Below, in pieces: positions 27,830-37,776 of a DNA stretch of 64,000 bases. Origin of the DNA: Nocardia sp. BMG111209 (lineage in GTDB: Bacteria > Actinomycetota > Actinomycetes > Mycobacteriales > Mycobacteriaceae). The notes below the pieces were generated by a model. It did not search any database and had not been told where the DNA came from. It saw only the letters and a list, made by a program, of their open reading frames with translations. The position numbers were made by a program, and so were the translations under genes. The stretch's first letter is position 1. The number at the start of each line of letters is the position of its first letter. The DNA lies in assembly GCF_000381925.1 (NCBI RefSeq), contig NZ_KB907307.1:4960001-5024000 (forward strand), written 5' to 3'.

Positions 27830-28333
27830 TTATTCGGCGGCCTTGTCCTCGGCGGCGGGCGCCTCGGTCTCGGCGGTCTCGGTGACGGCCTCGTCGGCGA
27901 CGACCTCGGCCGGCTCCTCGACCTTGGCCTGCGAGGCGGCCACGCGGCGAGCGCGGTCGGCCTCGTTGGTCACGGTCTTCTCGCGGACGAGTTCGATGAT
28001 CGCCATCGGCGCGTTGTCACCCTTGCGGGGCATCGTCTTGATGATCCGGGTGTAGCCACCGGCGCGATCCTCGAACGACGGTCCGATGTTCGCGAAGAGT
28101 TCGTGGACCACATCCTTGCTGCGGATCACCTTGAGCACCTCGCGACGGTCGGCGAGGGTGCCGGCCTTCGCCTTGGTGACGAGCTTCTCGGCGTAGGGGC
28201 GCAGCGCCTTGGCCTTGGCCTCGGTGGTCGTGATCCGACCGTGCTCGAAGAGCGCCGTCGCCAGATTGGCGAAGATCGCCTTCTGGTGCGCCGCCGACCC
28301 GCCGAAGCGGGCACCCTTCTTGGGCTTGGGCAT
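27830..28333 (-). CDS. rplQ: 50S ribosomal protein L17
   Basis: 167 residues; begins [20 protein letters not shown] and contains the family segments [24 protein letters not shown] and a core that ends in MAIIELV. After residue 120 it carries an Ala/Glu-rich acidic tail typical of actinobacterial L17. It binds 23S rRNA in the large subunit. The gene follows rpoA after 50 bases; ATG with GGAG upstream. Confidence 0.97.
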   Translation of the reverse strand: MPKPKKGARFGGSAAHQKAIFANLATALFEHGRITTTEAKAKALRPYAEKLVTKAKAGTLADRREVLKVIRSKDVVHELFANIGPSFEDRAGGYTRIIKTMPRKGDNAPMAIIELVREKTVTNEADRARRVAASQAKVEEPAEVVADEAVTETAETEAPAAEDKAAE

Positions 28334-28383
28334 TGTGGGAATCTCCTTGTGGGAAGGCCACCGGGGCTGCGGGCCCCGACTGC

Positions 28384-29469
<1,086 letters not shown>

Positions 29470-29499
29470 CTATTTGACGCCCGTTTCTGGGACTCCCGC

Positions 29500-29557
29500 C
29501 CGGACCTCCATACGGAGGCCCGGCCGGGACAGCGGCTCCGGCAGGGCGAACCCTGCC
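29500..29557 (-). promoter_or_regulatory. Two stable RNA hairpins in the rpsD-rpoA spacer
   Basis: In the minus-strand transcript, GGCAGGG-UUCG-CCCTGCC (29540-29557) is a 7-base stem closed by a UUCG tetraloop. It is followed by a 10-base stem with one G-U-type mismatch (29500-29509 with 29514-29523, loop of four). They lie in the 127-base leader of rpoA; no T run follows, so processing or translational control fits better than termination. Confidence 0.5.
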
Positions 29558-29570
29558 CGAGCGCAAGCTC

Positions 29571-30176
29571 TTACTTCGAGTAGTACTCGACGATGAGCTG
29601 TTCGTTCAGCGGCACATCGATCTGCGCACGCTCCGGCAGCTGGTGGATCAGGATCCGCAGCCGGTTCGGCACGACCTGCAGCCAGCCCGGGAGCGGGCGG
29701 TCGCCGTAGGTCTCGCGAGCGATCTGGAACGGCAGCGTCGGCGCGCTCTTCTCCTTGACATCGATGATGTCGTACTGCGCGACCTGGTAGCTGGGCACGT
29801 TGACCTTCACGCCGTTGACGACGAAGTGGCCGTGCGAGACCAGCTGACGGGCCTGGCGGCGGGTGCGGGCGAGACCGGCGCGGTACACGACGTTGTCCAG
29901 ACGCGCCTCGAGCAGCCGGAGCATGTTGTCACCGGTCTTGCCCTTCTGGCGGTTGGCCTCTTCGTAGTAGCGGCGGAACTGCTTCTCGAGCAGGCCGTAG
30001 GTGAAGCGCGCCTTCTGCTTCTCCTGCAGCTGGAGCAGGTACTCGCTCTCCTTGATCCGCGCGCGGCCGTGCTGGCCCGGCGGGTAGGGACGACGCTCGA
30101 ACGCCTGGTCGCCTCCGACGAGGTCGACACGCAGACGACGCGACTTGCGGGTGATAGGGCCGGTATAACGAGCCAT
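29571..30176 (-). CDS. rpsD: 30S ribosomal protein S4
   Basis: 201 residues; starts MARYTGPITRKSRRLRVDL and holds the S4 RNA-binding domain (RLDNVVYRAGLARTRRQARQ, then SHGHFVVNGVKVN). It nucleates 16S rRNA assembly. It is 21 bases downstream of rpsK in the alpha operon. It is the classical S4 without a zinc-ribbon N terminus (no CxxC set), the non-zinc form. Confidence 0.97.
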   Translation of the reverse strand: MARYTGPITRKSRRLRVDLVGGDQAFERRPYPPGQHGRARIKESEYLLQLQEKQKARFTYGLLEKQFRRYYEEANRQKGKTGDNMLRLLEARLDNVVYRAGLARTRRQARQLVSHGHFVVNGVKVNVPSYQVAQYDIIDVKEKSAPTLPFQIARETYGDRPLPGWLQVVPNRLRILIHQLPERAQIDVPLNEQLIVEYYSK

Positions 30177-30197
30177 TTTTCTCTACTTTCCTTCCCG

Positions 30198-30611
30198 CTA
30201 GACGCGACGCCGCTTGGGCGGACGGCAGCCGTTGTGCGGCTGCGGGGTGACATCGGAGATCGTGCCGACCTCGAGGCCGGCGGCCTGCAGCGATCGGATC
30301 GCGGTCTCACGACCCGAACCCGGGCCCTTCACGAATACGTCGACCTTCTTGACGCCGTGCTCCTGCGCCTTGCGGGCGGCATTCTCGGCGGCCAGCTGGG
30401 CAGCGAACGGGGTCGACTTGCGCGAGCCCTTGAAACCGACGTGGCCGGACGACGCCCAGGAGATGACGTTGCCCTGCGGGTCGGTGATGGACACGATCGT
30501 GTTGTTGAACGTGCTCTTGATGTGCGCGTTGCCGTGGGGAACGTTCTTCTTGTCCCGGCGCCGCGACTTCTGGGTCTTCTTGGGGCCCGAGGCCCGACTC
30601 TTCGGAGGCAT
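30198..30611 (-). CDS. rpsK: 30S ribosomal protein S11
   Basis: 137 residues. Family marks: [38 protein letters not shown] and the C-terminal [18 protein letters not shown]. It forms part of the 30S platform. It follows rpsM after six bases and is translated from ATG; the N-terminal 20 residues are a basic extension. Confidence 0.98.
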   Translation of the reverse strand: MPPKSRASGPKKTQKSRRRDKKNVPHGNAHIKSTFNNTIVSITDPQGNVISWASSGHVGFKGSRKSTPFAAQLAAENAARKAQEHGVKKVDVFVKGPGSGRETAIRSLQAAGLEVGTISDVTPQPHNGCRPPKRRRV

Positions 30612-30617
30612 TTATCC

Positions 30618-30989
30618 CTACTTCTTCTTGCCGGCGACGGTCTTCTTCGGACCCTTGCGCGTACGCGCGTTGGTCTTGGTCCGCTGGCCGCGCACCGGAA
30701 GGTGGCGACGGTGGCGGATGCCCTGATAGCAGCCGATCTCGATCTTGCGACGGATGTCGGCCTGCACCTCACGGCGCAGATCACCCTCGACCTTGAACTC
30801 CGAGGCCTCGATGTAGTCGCGGAGCTTGGTGAGGTCGTCGTCGGTGAGGTCCTTGGAACGCAGGTCCGGGCTGACGCCGGTCTGGTCCAGGATCTCCTTG
30901 GCCCGGGTACGGCCGATCCCGAAGATGTAGGTCAATGCGATCTCCATGCGCTTTTCGCGCGGGAGATCGACGCCCATCAAACGTGCCAC
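30618..30989 (-). CDS. rpsM: 30S ribosomal protein S13
   Basis: 123 residues; [20 protein letters not shown] at the start, then [20 protein letters not shown] and a Lys-rich tail that contacts tRNA in the P site. First gene of the S13-S11-S4-alpha-L17 string. It is 203 bases from rpmJ, leaving space for a leader or internal promoter. Confidence 0.98.
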   Translation of the reverse strand: MARLMGVDLPREKRMEIALTYIFGIGRTRAKEILDQTGVSPDLRSKDLTDDDLTKLRDYIEASEFKVEGDLRREVQADIRRKIEIGCYQGIRHRRHLPVRGQRTKTNARTRKGPKKTVAGKKK

Positions 30990-31192
30990 TGTCGTGACGT
31001 CCTTTTCTGTTGCGGAGGTCTGCTCCCTGTCCGTCCCCGCGTGTGGGGCCCCGGCCTCCGTACCGGGGGTAGGTGGGCACCCGCCCTTTCGAGCTCGTCG
31101 GTACCCACTGGATCTGGGAGGACTTCTTCTGCCAATCCGAACTGCGTTCGGTGCTTGGCTGGTGCGCGACCGGGGTCACCCCCGGCAGAGGC

Positions 31193-31306
31193 TCAGCCCT
31201 GACGCTGCTTGTGACGCAGGTTGTCGCAGATCACCATGACTCGCCCGTGACGGCGGATCACCTTGCACTTCTCGCAGATCTTCTTGACGCTCGGCTGAAC
31301 CTTCAC
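31193..31306 (-). CDS. rpmJ: 50S ribosomal protein L36
   Basis: 37 residues: begins [20 protein letters not shown] and ends in LRHKQRQG. It has the zinc-ribbon ligands of the C+ form: Cys11, Cys14, Cys27 and His32 (CEKC ... ICDNLRH). Start is GTG 31306, preceded by GGACGGAC; the gene is often missed because of its size. It lies between infA and rpsM as in other actinobacteria. Confidence 0.95.
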   Translation of the reverse strand: MKVQPSVKKICEKCKVIRRHGRVMVICDNLRHKQRQG

Positions 31307-31327
31307 GTCCGTCCAATCTGTGTTGTG

Positions 31328-31370
31328 GTTCACAGGGTGTGAACACAGTTTTTCCCCAGCCGTCCGACTG
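31328..31370 (-). promoter_or_regulatory. Inverted repeats in the infA-rpmJ spacer
   Basis: Two elements: a perfect 7-base dyad GTTCACA/TGTGAAC (31328-31334 with 31338-31344) and a TCCCCAG/CTGGGGA stem just beside it. Neither is followed by a T run on the minus strand, so RNA processing or a protein site is as likely as termination. Confidence 0.35.
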
Positions 31371-31438
31371 GGGAAGCTTCATGCGGGGCGAACCCCGTGC
31401 CCGCCGACCGGGACCGACCAGGCCCCCGGCGGGAAGAT

Positions 31439-31660
31439 TCACTTGTAGCGGTAGACGATGCGCCCGCGGGACAGGTCGTAGGGTGACAGCTCCACGACCA
31501 CGCGGTCCTCGGGGAGGATACGGATGTAGTGCTGCCGCATCTTCCCGCTGATGTGTGCGAGAACCTTGTGACCGTTCTCCAGCTCGATCCGGAACATCGC
31601 ATTGGGCAGCGGCTCGATAACTCGACCCTCGACCTCGATGGCCCCGTCTTTCTTCGCCAT
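31439..31660 (-). CDS. infA: Translation initiation factor IF-1
   Basis: 73 residues, single OB fold: [40 protein letters not shown] and the end [11 protein letters not shown]. It occupies the 30S A site during initiation. The ribosome site GGAGG is two bases closer than usual to the ATG. First gene of the infA-rpmJ-rpsM-rpsK-rpsD-rpoA-rplQ string. Confidence 0.98.
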   Translation of the reverse strand: MAKKDGAIEVEGRVIEPLPNAMFRIELENGHKVLAHISGKMRQHYIRILPEDRVVVELSPYDLSRGRIVYRYK

Positions 31661-31780
31661 ATCCTCCGCGATCCCTTAGGCTGAACCCGCTTGGTTGCAG
31701 CTGTATCGGCCAGCAGTCTCTCCACCGGCGACCGCACACGAGAGCATGCGCGAACCAGCAGGTAGATGCACCGCCGATCA

Positions 31781-31810
31781 ATCTTACCTGGCATTCTACC
31801 GAGCGACCAA
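31781..31810 (-). promoter_or_regulatory. Probable promoter of the infA operon
   Basis: On the minus strand TTGGTC (31805-31810) and TAAGAT (31781-31786) are separated by 18 bases, a good vegetative-type promoter about 120 bases upstream of infA. Confidence 0.5.
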
Positions 31811-32312
31811 ATAACCCCGCCGCTCGCCCATGGCGAAACCCGGCCCCCTGACCGGAGCACGCCGAACAGTCGAAGTCTACTCCGCGACCTGCCCGCCAGG
31901 AGGCCGTTCGGCGCACTCACCGTCCGAGTGACCGCCGTCACGGACCGGCACCGGCCCCACCGCGACATTCGGCGGACGCCCCGACGCCGGGGCCGATCAC
32001 CTCTCGCCGCCGAGATCAGCGGCGGTATACCGATACCGGCCGAGCCGTCCCCGCAACCGATCCCGGGCCACCGCAAATCCGTCGCTATCCAAAGCGGCTC
32101 GCGTGGTGCGCAATACGGCGGACATGGCAGGATCGGGACCGCGAACAGTCCGGCACACGACGGGTCGCCTTCGCGGTGGCTCGCGTAAACTACGGCTGTC
32201 AGTTTGTGTAGGCAAGGAGATCCCAGGGGGACCCGGTGAAGGAGCGCAGCGAGCGATCGAGCGACGCGGCGTCACCCGACCCGGGCACCGCGAACGCCAG
32301 TGAGGCACGATC
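31811..32312. other. Intergenic stretch between infA and the EspI-like gene
   Basis: About 500 bases without a gene I can defend. On the plus strand a GTG ORF of 26 codons (32236-32316) begins MKERSERSSDAASPDPGTAN, and its TGA overlaps the GTG of the next gene. Its GGAGCGCAGCGAGCGA segment is a sequence type often repeated in nocardial intergenic regions. A minus-strand 42-codon frame (31997-32125) has no ribosome site. Confidence 0.4.
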
Positions 32313-35300
32313 GTGAGCCGCCCCAACGACGGTCTGCCCATGTTGCCGCCGTGGCTGTCGGAGAACGACGTCACCGAGAGCGGTTACGAGGCCCCGGTCC
32401 AGAATCTGCCGCACGAGGAACTCATCCCGGAGAAGCCGTCCGGGCGACGGCGATTCGGGCGCAAATCCGATCCCGAACGGCCCGCGCCGGAAGGTGAGAA
32501 GCGGCGCGGCTGGGGCCGCCGCAAGGACAAGGGCGAGCCGGAGGCGCCGGAGCAGCAGCCGTGGGGGGAACCGCAGTACGAGGCGGAACAGAACGGCAAT
32601 TTCCGGCCGGAAATGCCCCCGCCCGACCTGCCGCCACTGCCGCAGCGTACCGGTGGCGAATTCCAGCTGCCCGCAAACCATCCCGGTGTGCCGCCGACCA
32701 ACGGCCCCGCACCCACGGGTTTCCCACCGCCGGACGCCCTCGGCCTGCACCCGGACACGGCTCCGCCACCTCCCGGGAACCCGGGTTCCACGCCACTCGT
32801 TCCGCAGGGGTTCGCCGGATCCCCGACTGCAGGGCCACAAGGCTTCTCCGAGCCCGCAGCACCACAGGGCTTCTCGGGTTCCACGCCGCCCACTCAGCAG
32901 GGCTTCCCTGGACTTGCACCGCAGGAGTTCGCTGGATCCCCGACTTCTGGACCACCGGGGTTCCCCGAGCCGAGACCGGGCACCCCGCAAGGCTTCCCGG
33001 GTTCTACGCAGCCCGCACCGCAGGGGTTCTCCGGGTCACAATCCGGCGCCCCCCATGGGTTCCACGGGTCGACGCCGACTGCTCCACCCGGATTCCCCGG
33101 CCTGCCACCGGCTGCTCCGCAGGGTTTCGAATCCGCGCCGCCCGCACCACAGGGATCACCCGGGTCCGCGCCGTTCGCCCCGCAGGGGATTCCTGGGTTC
33201 ATGCCACCCGGGCCGCAGGGGTTTGCCGGGTCCGCACCGCAAGGGTTCGCCGGGCCGGGTCCTGCCGAGCCGACCGAACGCCTCACTCATCGTCCCGACC
33301 TGCCGCCGTCGCCGTCCAACCTGCCGCCGTTGCCGGAGCCGCCGAGCCCGAACGACGCGGCGCGGCCGACCGGCGCGGGACCGCTGTCCCCGCAATGGCC
33401 CGAAACCGCTCCCCCGCGGCTGCTACCGCCGGGTGAATCCGCCCCGTCGCATGCCGCCGACCCGGCGCTCGGGTCCGAGCAGCAACCCGAATGGCAGGAC
33501 TCGGGCAGGCCCGGCGCCGGTGGCCTCACCATCCCGCCCGCCCCGAGCCACAACCGGCCCGGCGGAACCGGCTCGAACCCGATCGATCCCGGCTCCGGTT
33601 TCCCGGCGCCCGGGCCGGAAGGCTTCCGGCACACCGGCGGTCATCCGTCGATCGCACCCGGGGTCGGCCCCGGGCCCTCGAATACGACCGGACCTCGGCA
33701 GCCCACGGTTCCGGCACCCGGTATCGCGCCGGTCGGCGGAAACCCCTCCACCACAGGGATTTCCGGCACCGGGCCGCGTCCGGAGCTTCCCGCGCCGCCC
33801 GATTCCGCGCATTCCGGCGGCGTCGGACGGCCCGGATCCGGTGCGGCACCGTTCCCGGGGCACGGCACTGCGGCGCCGACCGCTGGACCCGGTTCCGTCC
33901 GGCCGGAACTTCCCGCCCCGCCGCCGCGTGCCGGAGACGTACCGGGCGGCGATCCGGCCATCGGCGAAGCTCCTTCCGCACCAACCGCTTTCGAGTCCGG
34001 CCCCGGCTACAGCGGCGTCCAGCCGTCCCCCGGCGCGAACCGATCTCCGGAATTCGCGCCCGAGGGGACCGTGGGGCCCGGTGGCCAGGGCCCGACCGGA
34101 ATACCGCAGCCCTCCGGTGAAAATCCTTTCACACCAACCGCTTCCGACACTGCCGCTCGCCCACCGGCGGGTACTCAGCAGAACATCGGCGAAAATGCCG
34201 CCGGGACAGCCCCTTCCGGGGGCATCGCGGAATCCGGCGGTCGCCCGCCGACCGGCGGTCAGCCGGTTATCGGCGAGAACCCCTCCGCGGCAGCCACTTT
34301 CGGTATCCGTTCAGGATCGGGTCGAGCGAAATTCCCCGCAGGCTCCGCGCCGGGAGAGAACGGTTTCCCCGCAGGCTCCGCACCCGGAGAGAACGGTTTC
34401 CCCGCGGGTTCCGCGCCGGGAGGGAACAACTTCCCCGCGGGCTCCACGTCGGGGGCGAACACCGACGCGTTCGCAGGCGGGACTGCGCCGACCGAAGGTG
34501 GCCGGGAGGGCACGGGCACCGCGTCACCGGAGACCCACCGGGCACCGACCGGCGACGTGCCTCCCGGCGACCCGTCCGCGGCAACCCCTTTCGGTGACGT
34601 CCGAGCACCCGATGCCTTCGCCGCTCCACCGGGAGGCGGGCGACCGGCCAACGAAACCCTCTCCGCCGCAGCGACTTTCGGTTTCGCACCGGGATCCGCC
34701 GCCAACGTCACCAGCCCACCGGCGTCGAACGGCCCGCGACCGGGCTCCGGCGACCCGGCACCCACGGGCGAAAACCCTGCGGCGCAGGGCCGTCCGGGCG
34801 TACCCGGGTTCGATTACGGCGCTCCGCCGCCCGGTCCCAGCGTACCCGCCCGGCTGTCCCCCGACGGGGCACCGGTCGGCGGCAACCGGCCCGATGCGCC
34901 ACCGTTCGCCGGTGGACGCCCCGGCGAGCCCGGCTTCCCGCCGGGACCATCCGGCAACGGCCCGTTCCCCGGACATCCCGGCGGCCCGGAATCGGCCGAA
35001 CCACAGAACGCACCCTGGGCTCCCGAACAACCGGCGACCGGCGGACGCCATCGGATCACGAACGATTCGGGCGACCAGACCGGCGACCGGCCGCCGTACG
35101 GAATCGGGCCCGCCGGCGCGGATCCGCAGTTCGAGCCCACCACGCGCTTCACGTCGCCGCCTTCCGCCGAGGCACCACCGTCCCAATTCGGCACCGCACC
35201 GGGCCAGTACGAAAACGACGGCGCGGCACCCGGTTACGGAACCGCGCCGCAGGCCGGGCAGCCCCCGCAGGCACCCGACGGCGGCTACGGGCAGCCGAAT

Positions 35301-36326
35301 GCCGGGCCGGGCGGCCGGCGCTCCGATACGCCGCAACAACAGTGGGGCACACCGAATTACGCGGCGCAGCAGTATTCCGCGGGGGGCGGTATCCAACCGT
35401 CGCTGGACGATGTGCCGGTCCGCCGGGCCCGCAGCAAGTCGTCGAATTCGGGCTGGCGCCGGGCGGTGCACCACATGTCCGGTGGCGCCATCAATCCCGG
35501 GATGTCCGCCGAGGAGCGGCGGCTGCAGGAATTGGTCGCGCGCATCAGGCAACCGGTGCGCGGCGACTACCGGATCGCGGTGCTGTCCTTGAAGGGTGGC
35601 GTCGGCAAGACCACGACCACGATGGGTATCGGCTCGATCTTCGCGTCCATCCGCGGCGACCGGGTGATCGCCGTCGACGCGAATCCCGACTTCGGCACGC
35701 TGTCCCAGCGGGTGGTCCTGCAGACCCGGTCGACGGTGCGCGATCTGCTGCTGGACCCGTCGATCGGCTCGTACTCCGATGTGCGGCGACACACCTCGCA
35801 GAGCACCAGCCGCCTGGAAGTGCTTGCCAGCGAACGTGATCCGGCCGCCTCCGAATCGTTCAGCGATGAGGAGTACCGCCAGGTGGCACGGATCCTGCAG
35901 CGGTTCTACAACATCATCCTGACCGACTGCGGTACCGGCCTCATGCATTCGGCGATGGCCGGTGTGCTGGATCTGGCGCATTCGCTGGTGCTGATCTCGT
36001 CCTCGGCGATCGATGGCGCTCGCAGCGCCGCGGCCACCCTGGATTGGTTGTCGCTGCACGGGCACGATCATCTGGTCCGCAATGCCGTCGTGGTGATCAA
36101 TCTGCCGCGGCCCGGTTCGCCGAATGTGGGTATTCAGCAGTTGCGCGAGTACTTCCTGTCCCGCTGCCGCGCGGTCCACATCATCCCGTTCGATTCGCAT
36201 CTGTCCGAAGGCGCGGAGATCGATCTGGCCCGCCTGAACAAGGACACCAAACGCGCACTGGTCGAACTGTCCGCCACGGTCGCCGACGATTTCGCCACCG
36301 ACCACCGGCGGTTCCTGCAGTACTGA
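32313..36326 (+). CDS. EspI-like protein: long Pro/Gly-rich region plus MinD/ParA-type ATPase
   Basis: 1,337 residues. After a charged start come about 950 residues of low-complexity sequence rich in Pro, Gly, Ala and Ser, with PQGF(S/A/P)GS-type repeats (about 165-315) and four FPAGSAPGENG repeats. The C-terminal 290 residues are a MinD/ParA-family ATPase: Walker A KGGVGKTTTT near 1095, a VDANPDFGT switch and a TDCGTG segment. This architecture is that of EspI (Rv3876), which modulates ESX-1 activity with ATP level, and of related ESX-linked ATPases, though the disordered part here is far longer than in EspI (666 residues). The GTG start overlaps a 26-codon upstream frame. It stands between infA and a merR gene, 7 kb from the nearest ESX component. 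Confidence 0.8.
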   Translation: MSRPNDGLPMLPPWLSENDVTESGYEAPVQNLPHEELIPEKPSGRRRFGRKSDPERPAPEGEKRRGWGRRKDKGEPEAPEQQPWGEPQYEAEQNGNFRPEMPPPDLPPLPQRTGGEFQLPANHPGVPPTNGPAPTGFPPPDALGLHPDTAPPPPGNPGSTPLVPQGFAGSPTAGPQGFSEPAAPQGFSGSTPPTQQGFPGLAPQEFAGSPTSGPPGFPEPRPGTPQGFPGSTQPAPQGFSGSQSGAPHGFHGSTPTAPPGFPGLPPAAPQGFESAPPAPQGSPGSAPFAPQGIPGFMPPGPQGFAGSAPQGFAGPGPAEPTERLTHRPDLPPSPSNLPPLPEPPSPNDAARPTGAGPLSPQWPETAPPRLLPPGESAPSHAADPALGSEQQPEWQDSGRPGAGGLTIPPAPSHNRPGGTGSNPIDPGSGFPAPGPEGFRHTGGHPSIAPGVGPGPSNTTGPRQPTVPAPGIAPVGGNPSTTGISGTGPRPELPAPPDSAHSGGVGRPGSGAAPFPGHGTAAPTAGPGSVRPELPAPPPRAGDVPGGDPAIGEAPSAPTAFESGPGYSGVQPSPGANRSPEFAPEGTVGPGGQGPTGIPQPSGENPFTPTASDTAARPPAGTQQNIGENAAGTAPSGGIAESGGRPPTGGQPVIGENPSAAATFGIRSGSGRAKFPAGSAPGENGFPAGSAPGENGFPAGSAPGGNNFPAGSTSGANTDAFAGGTAPTEGGREGTGTASPETHRAPTGDVPPGDPSAATPFGDVRAPDAFAAPPGGGRPANETLSAAATFGFAPGSAANVTSPPASNGPRPGSGDPAPTGENPAAQGRPGVPGFDYGAPPPGPSVPARLSPDGAPVGGNRPDAPPFAGGRPGEPGFPPGPSGNGPFPGHPGGPESAEPQNAPWAPEQPATGGRHRITNDSGDQTGDRPPYGIGPAGADPQFEPTTRFTSPPSAEAPPSQFGTAPGQYENDGAAPGYGTAPQAGQPPQAPDGGYGQPNAGPGGRRSDTPQQQWGTPNYAAQQYSAGGGIQPSLDDVPVRRARSKSSNSGWRRAVHHMSGGAINPGMSAEERRLQELVARIRQPVRGDYRIAVLSLKGGVGKTTTTMGIGSIFASIRGDRVIAVDANPDFGTLSQRVVLQTRSTVRDLLLDPSIGSYSDVRRHTSQSTSRLEVLASERDPAASESFSDEEYRQVARILQRFYNIILTDCGTGLMHSAMAGVLDLAHSLVLISSSAIDGARSAAATLDWLSLHGHDHLVRNAVVVINLPRPGSPNVGIQQLREYFLSRCRAVHIIPFDSHLSEGAEIDLARLNKDTKRALVELSATVADDFATDHRRFLQY
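34332..34463 (+). repeat. Four tandem 33-bp repeats in the EspI-like gene
   Basis: Units start at 34332, 34365, 34398 and 34431, each coding FPAGSAPGENG or a close variant, within the disordered region; the first two are nearly identical, suggesting recent expansion. Confidence 0.85.
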
Positions 36327-36345
36327 GCGAGGCCCCGCCGTGCGG

Positions 36346-36840
36346 TCAGCGGATGCCGCGCTCGGCGGGAGGCCGGCCGCGGCCGGCTCGTCCACTCGCC
36401 AGCACGCTGGTCCCGTCGGTCGTACCGGTCATGACCTCGCGCAGCACCCGCCGGAAGGTGGGACATTCGAGGTGGCTGGGCGCCGGGCAGTCGGCGGCGT
36501 GCCGTAATTCGTCACGCATCGTGACGAGAGTGCCGATGGTGCGATCGAGTTCATCGGCCTTGGCCCGCAACATCTCACGATCGATCACCGCGGCGCCGGC
36601 CGGTTCGAGCAGGCGCCGGATCTCGTCGAGAGAGAAGCCGCCGCCGCGCCCGATCGCGATCAGCGCCAGCCGTTGCAGCACCGCCGTATCGAACAATCGG
36701 CGCTGCCCGCGCCGCCCGATCGAGGCGATCAGCCCCTTCTGCTCGTAGAACCGCAATGTCGAAGCGGGAACGCCGCTCCGGCGCGCCACCTCGGCGATAT
36801 CCAGTGGCCCGTCTCCGCTGCCCGTGCGATCCGGCGTCAT
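36346..36840 (-). CDS. MerR-family transcriptional regulator
   Basis: 164 residues. The N-terminal winged helix reads LDIAEVARRSGVPASTLRFY, followed by EQKGLIASIGRRGQRRLF and a dimerisation helix (about 85-115); two cysteines follow (CPAPSHLEC, C-x7-C) that could bind a metal or sense thiol stress. The spacing is not the SoxR cluster motif. It is divergent from a methyltransferase gene with 68 bases between starts, which contain an AAGTCGACTT palindrome next to a TTGACT -35 box; MerR proteins bind exactly there. The inducer is unknown. Confidence 0.85.
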   Translation of the reverse strand: MTPDRTGSGDGPLDIAEVARRSGVPASTLRFYEQKGLIASIGRRGQRRLFDTAVLQRLALIAIGRGGGFSLDEIRRLLEPAGAAVIDREMLRAKADELDRTIGTLVTMRDELRHAADCPAPSHLECPTFRRVLREVMTGTTDGTSVLASGRAGRGRPPAERGIR

Positions 36841-36843
36841 GGC

Positions 36844-36861
36844 TTGACTTTAAGTCGACTT
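36844..36861. promoter_or_regulatory. MerR-type operator with -35 box
   Basis: TTGACT (36844-36849) abuts the 10-base perfect palindrome AAGTCGACTT (36852-36861) in the merR/methyltransferase intergenic region, the position where MerR regulators twist a promoter. Confidence 0.55.
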
Positions 36862-36908
36862 CAACTGGCACGGTGGAGCCATCGATCACCGAACAGCCGG
36901 GAGCAGGG

Positions 36909-37754
36909 ATGGATATGACGAATCGGACCGAGAATCCGCAGGCCACGCTCTGGAACGGGCCCGCGGGGGCGGCGTGGGTCGCGGCGCAGGACGTGGTCGA
37001 CGGGGCTCTGCGGCCGTTCCGGGATCTGCTCGTGGACGAGGTCGTGGCCACCTCCGGGCACCGCGTACTGGATGTGGGGTGTGGCACCGCCGCGACGACC
37101 GTCGCGATCGCGGCGCGGCTCGGCGACTCGGGCCACTGCACGGGCGTCGACATCTCCGAACCGATGCTCGCGGGGGCCCGCGCTCGCGCCGAAAAGGCCG
37201 GGGTCGCAGTCGAATTCCTCTGTGCCGACGCTCAATCGCACCCGTTCCCGCCCGAATCGTTCGATACCGTCGTCTCCCGGTTCGGGGTGATGTTCTTCGC
37301 GCAGCCGCGGATCGCCTTCGCCAACCTGCGCCGGGCCGCCGCCGAGGGTGGTGCGCTGCGGTGCATCGTGTGGCGCGGCCCGGAGGAGAACCCGTTCATG
37401 ACGACGCCGGAGCGCACCGCGGCGACACTGCTGCCGAATCTGCGGCTGCCCGATCCGGGCGAGCCCGGCCGATTCGCCCTCGCGGACCGGGACCGGGTCA
37501 CCGCGATTCTGGACGGCAGCGGCTGGAACGAGGTCGCCCTCCGGCCGATCGACGTCGAGTGCACCATGCCCGAGGCCGACCTGAACTGGTACATCTCCCG
37601 GATGGGAGTGGTCGGCAACGCGGTGCAGGCGGTCGACGAGCCGACCCGGGAGCGGGTGGTGAGCGCCGTCCGCGCCGCACTCGAACCCTTCGTGCACGGT
37701 GATCGGGTGCGCTACCCCACGGCCTGCTGGATGATCGAGGCCCGCGCGGCGTGA
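36909..37754 (+). CDS. Class I SAM-dependent methyltransferase
   Basis: 281 residues. SAM-binding motif I VLDVGCGTA (53-61), then GVDISEPML (acidic residue that binds SAM ribose) and DAQSHPFPPESFDTVVSRFG. It resembles the UbiE/Methyltransf_11 group; the acceptor cannot be told. Start ATG 36909 (GGGAG five bases upstream) or ATG 36915. It is divergent from the MerR regulator and probably its target, which would make the substrate a small toxic molecule or metabolite. A stop and 22 bases separate it from the convergent DUF4254 gene. Confidence 0.85.
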   Translation: MDMTNRTENPQATLWNGPAGAAWVAAQDVVDGALRPFRDLLVDEVVATSGHRVLDVGCGTAATTVAIAARLGDSGHCTGVDISEPMLAGARARAEKAGVAVEFLCADAQSHPFPPESFDTVVSRFGVMFFAQPRIAFANLRRAAAEGGALRCIVWRGPEENPFMTTPERTAATLLPNLRLPDPGEPGRFALADRDRVTAILDGSGWNEVALRPIDVECTMPEADLNWYISRMGVVGNAVQAVDEPTRERVVSAVRAALEPFVHGDRVRYPTACWMIEARAA

Positions 37755-37776
37755 CGCGGCCGGTCGGCCGCCGCTG

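Noticed and set aside
31997..32125. 42-codon minus-strand frame (MSAVLRTTRAALDSDGF...)
   Set aside because: Reads like protein but has no ribosome site or known relatives; could be a gene remnant, not enough to call.
32384..33395. Several minus-strand Gly/Pro-rich frames opposite the EspI-like gene
   Set aside because: They are complements of the PQGF repeats.
36346..36840. SoxR assignment for the MerR protein
   Set aside because: The two cysteines are C-x7-C, not the four-Cys iron-sulfur motif of SoxR.
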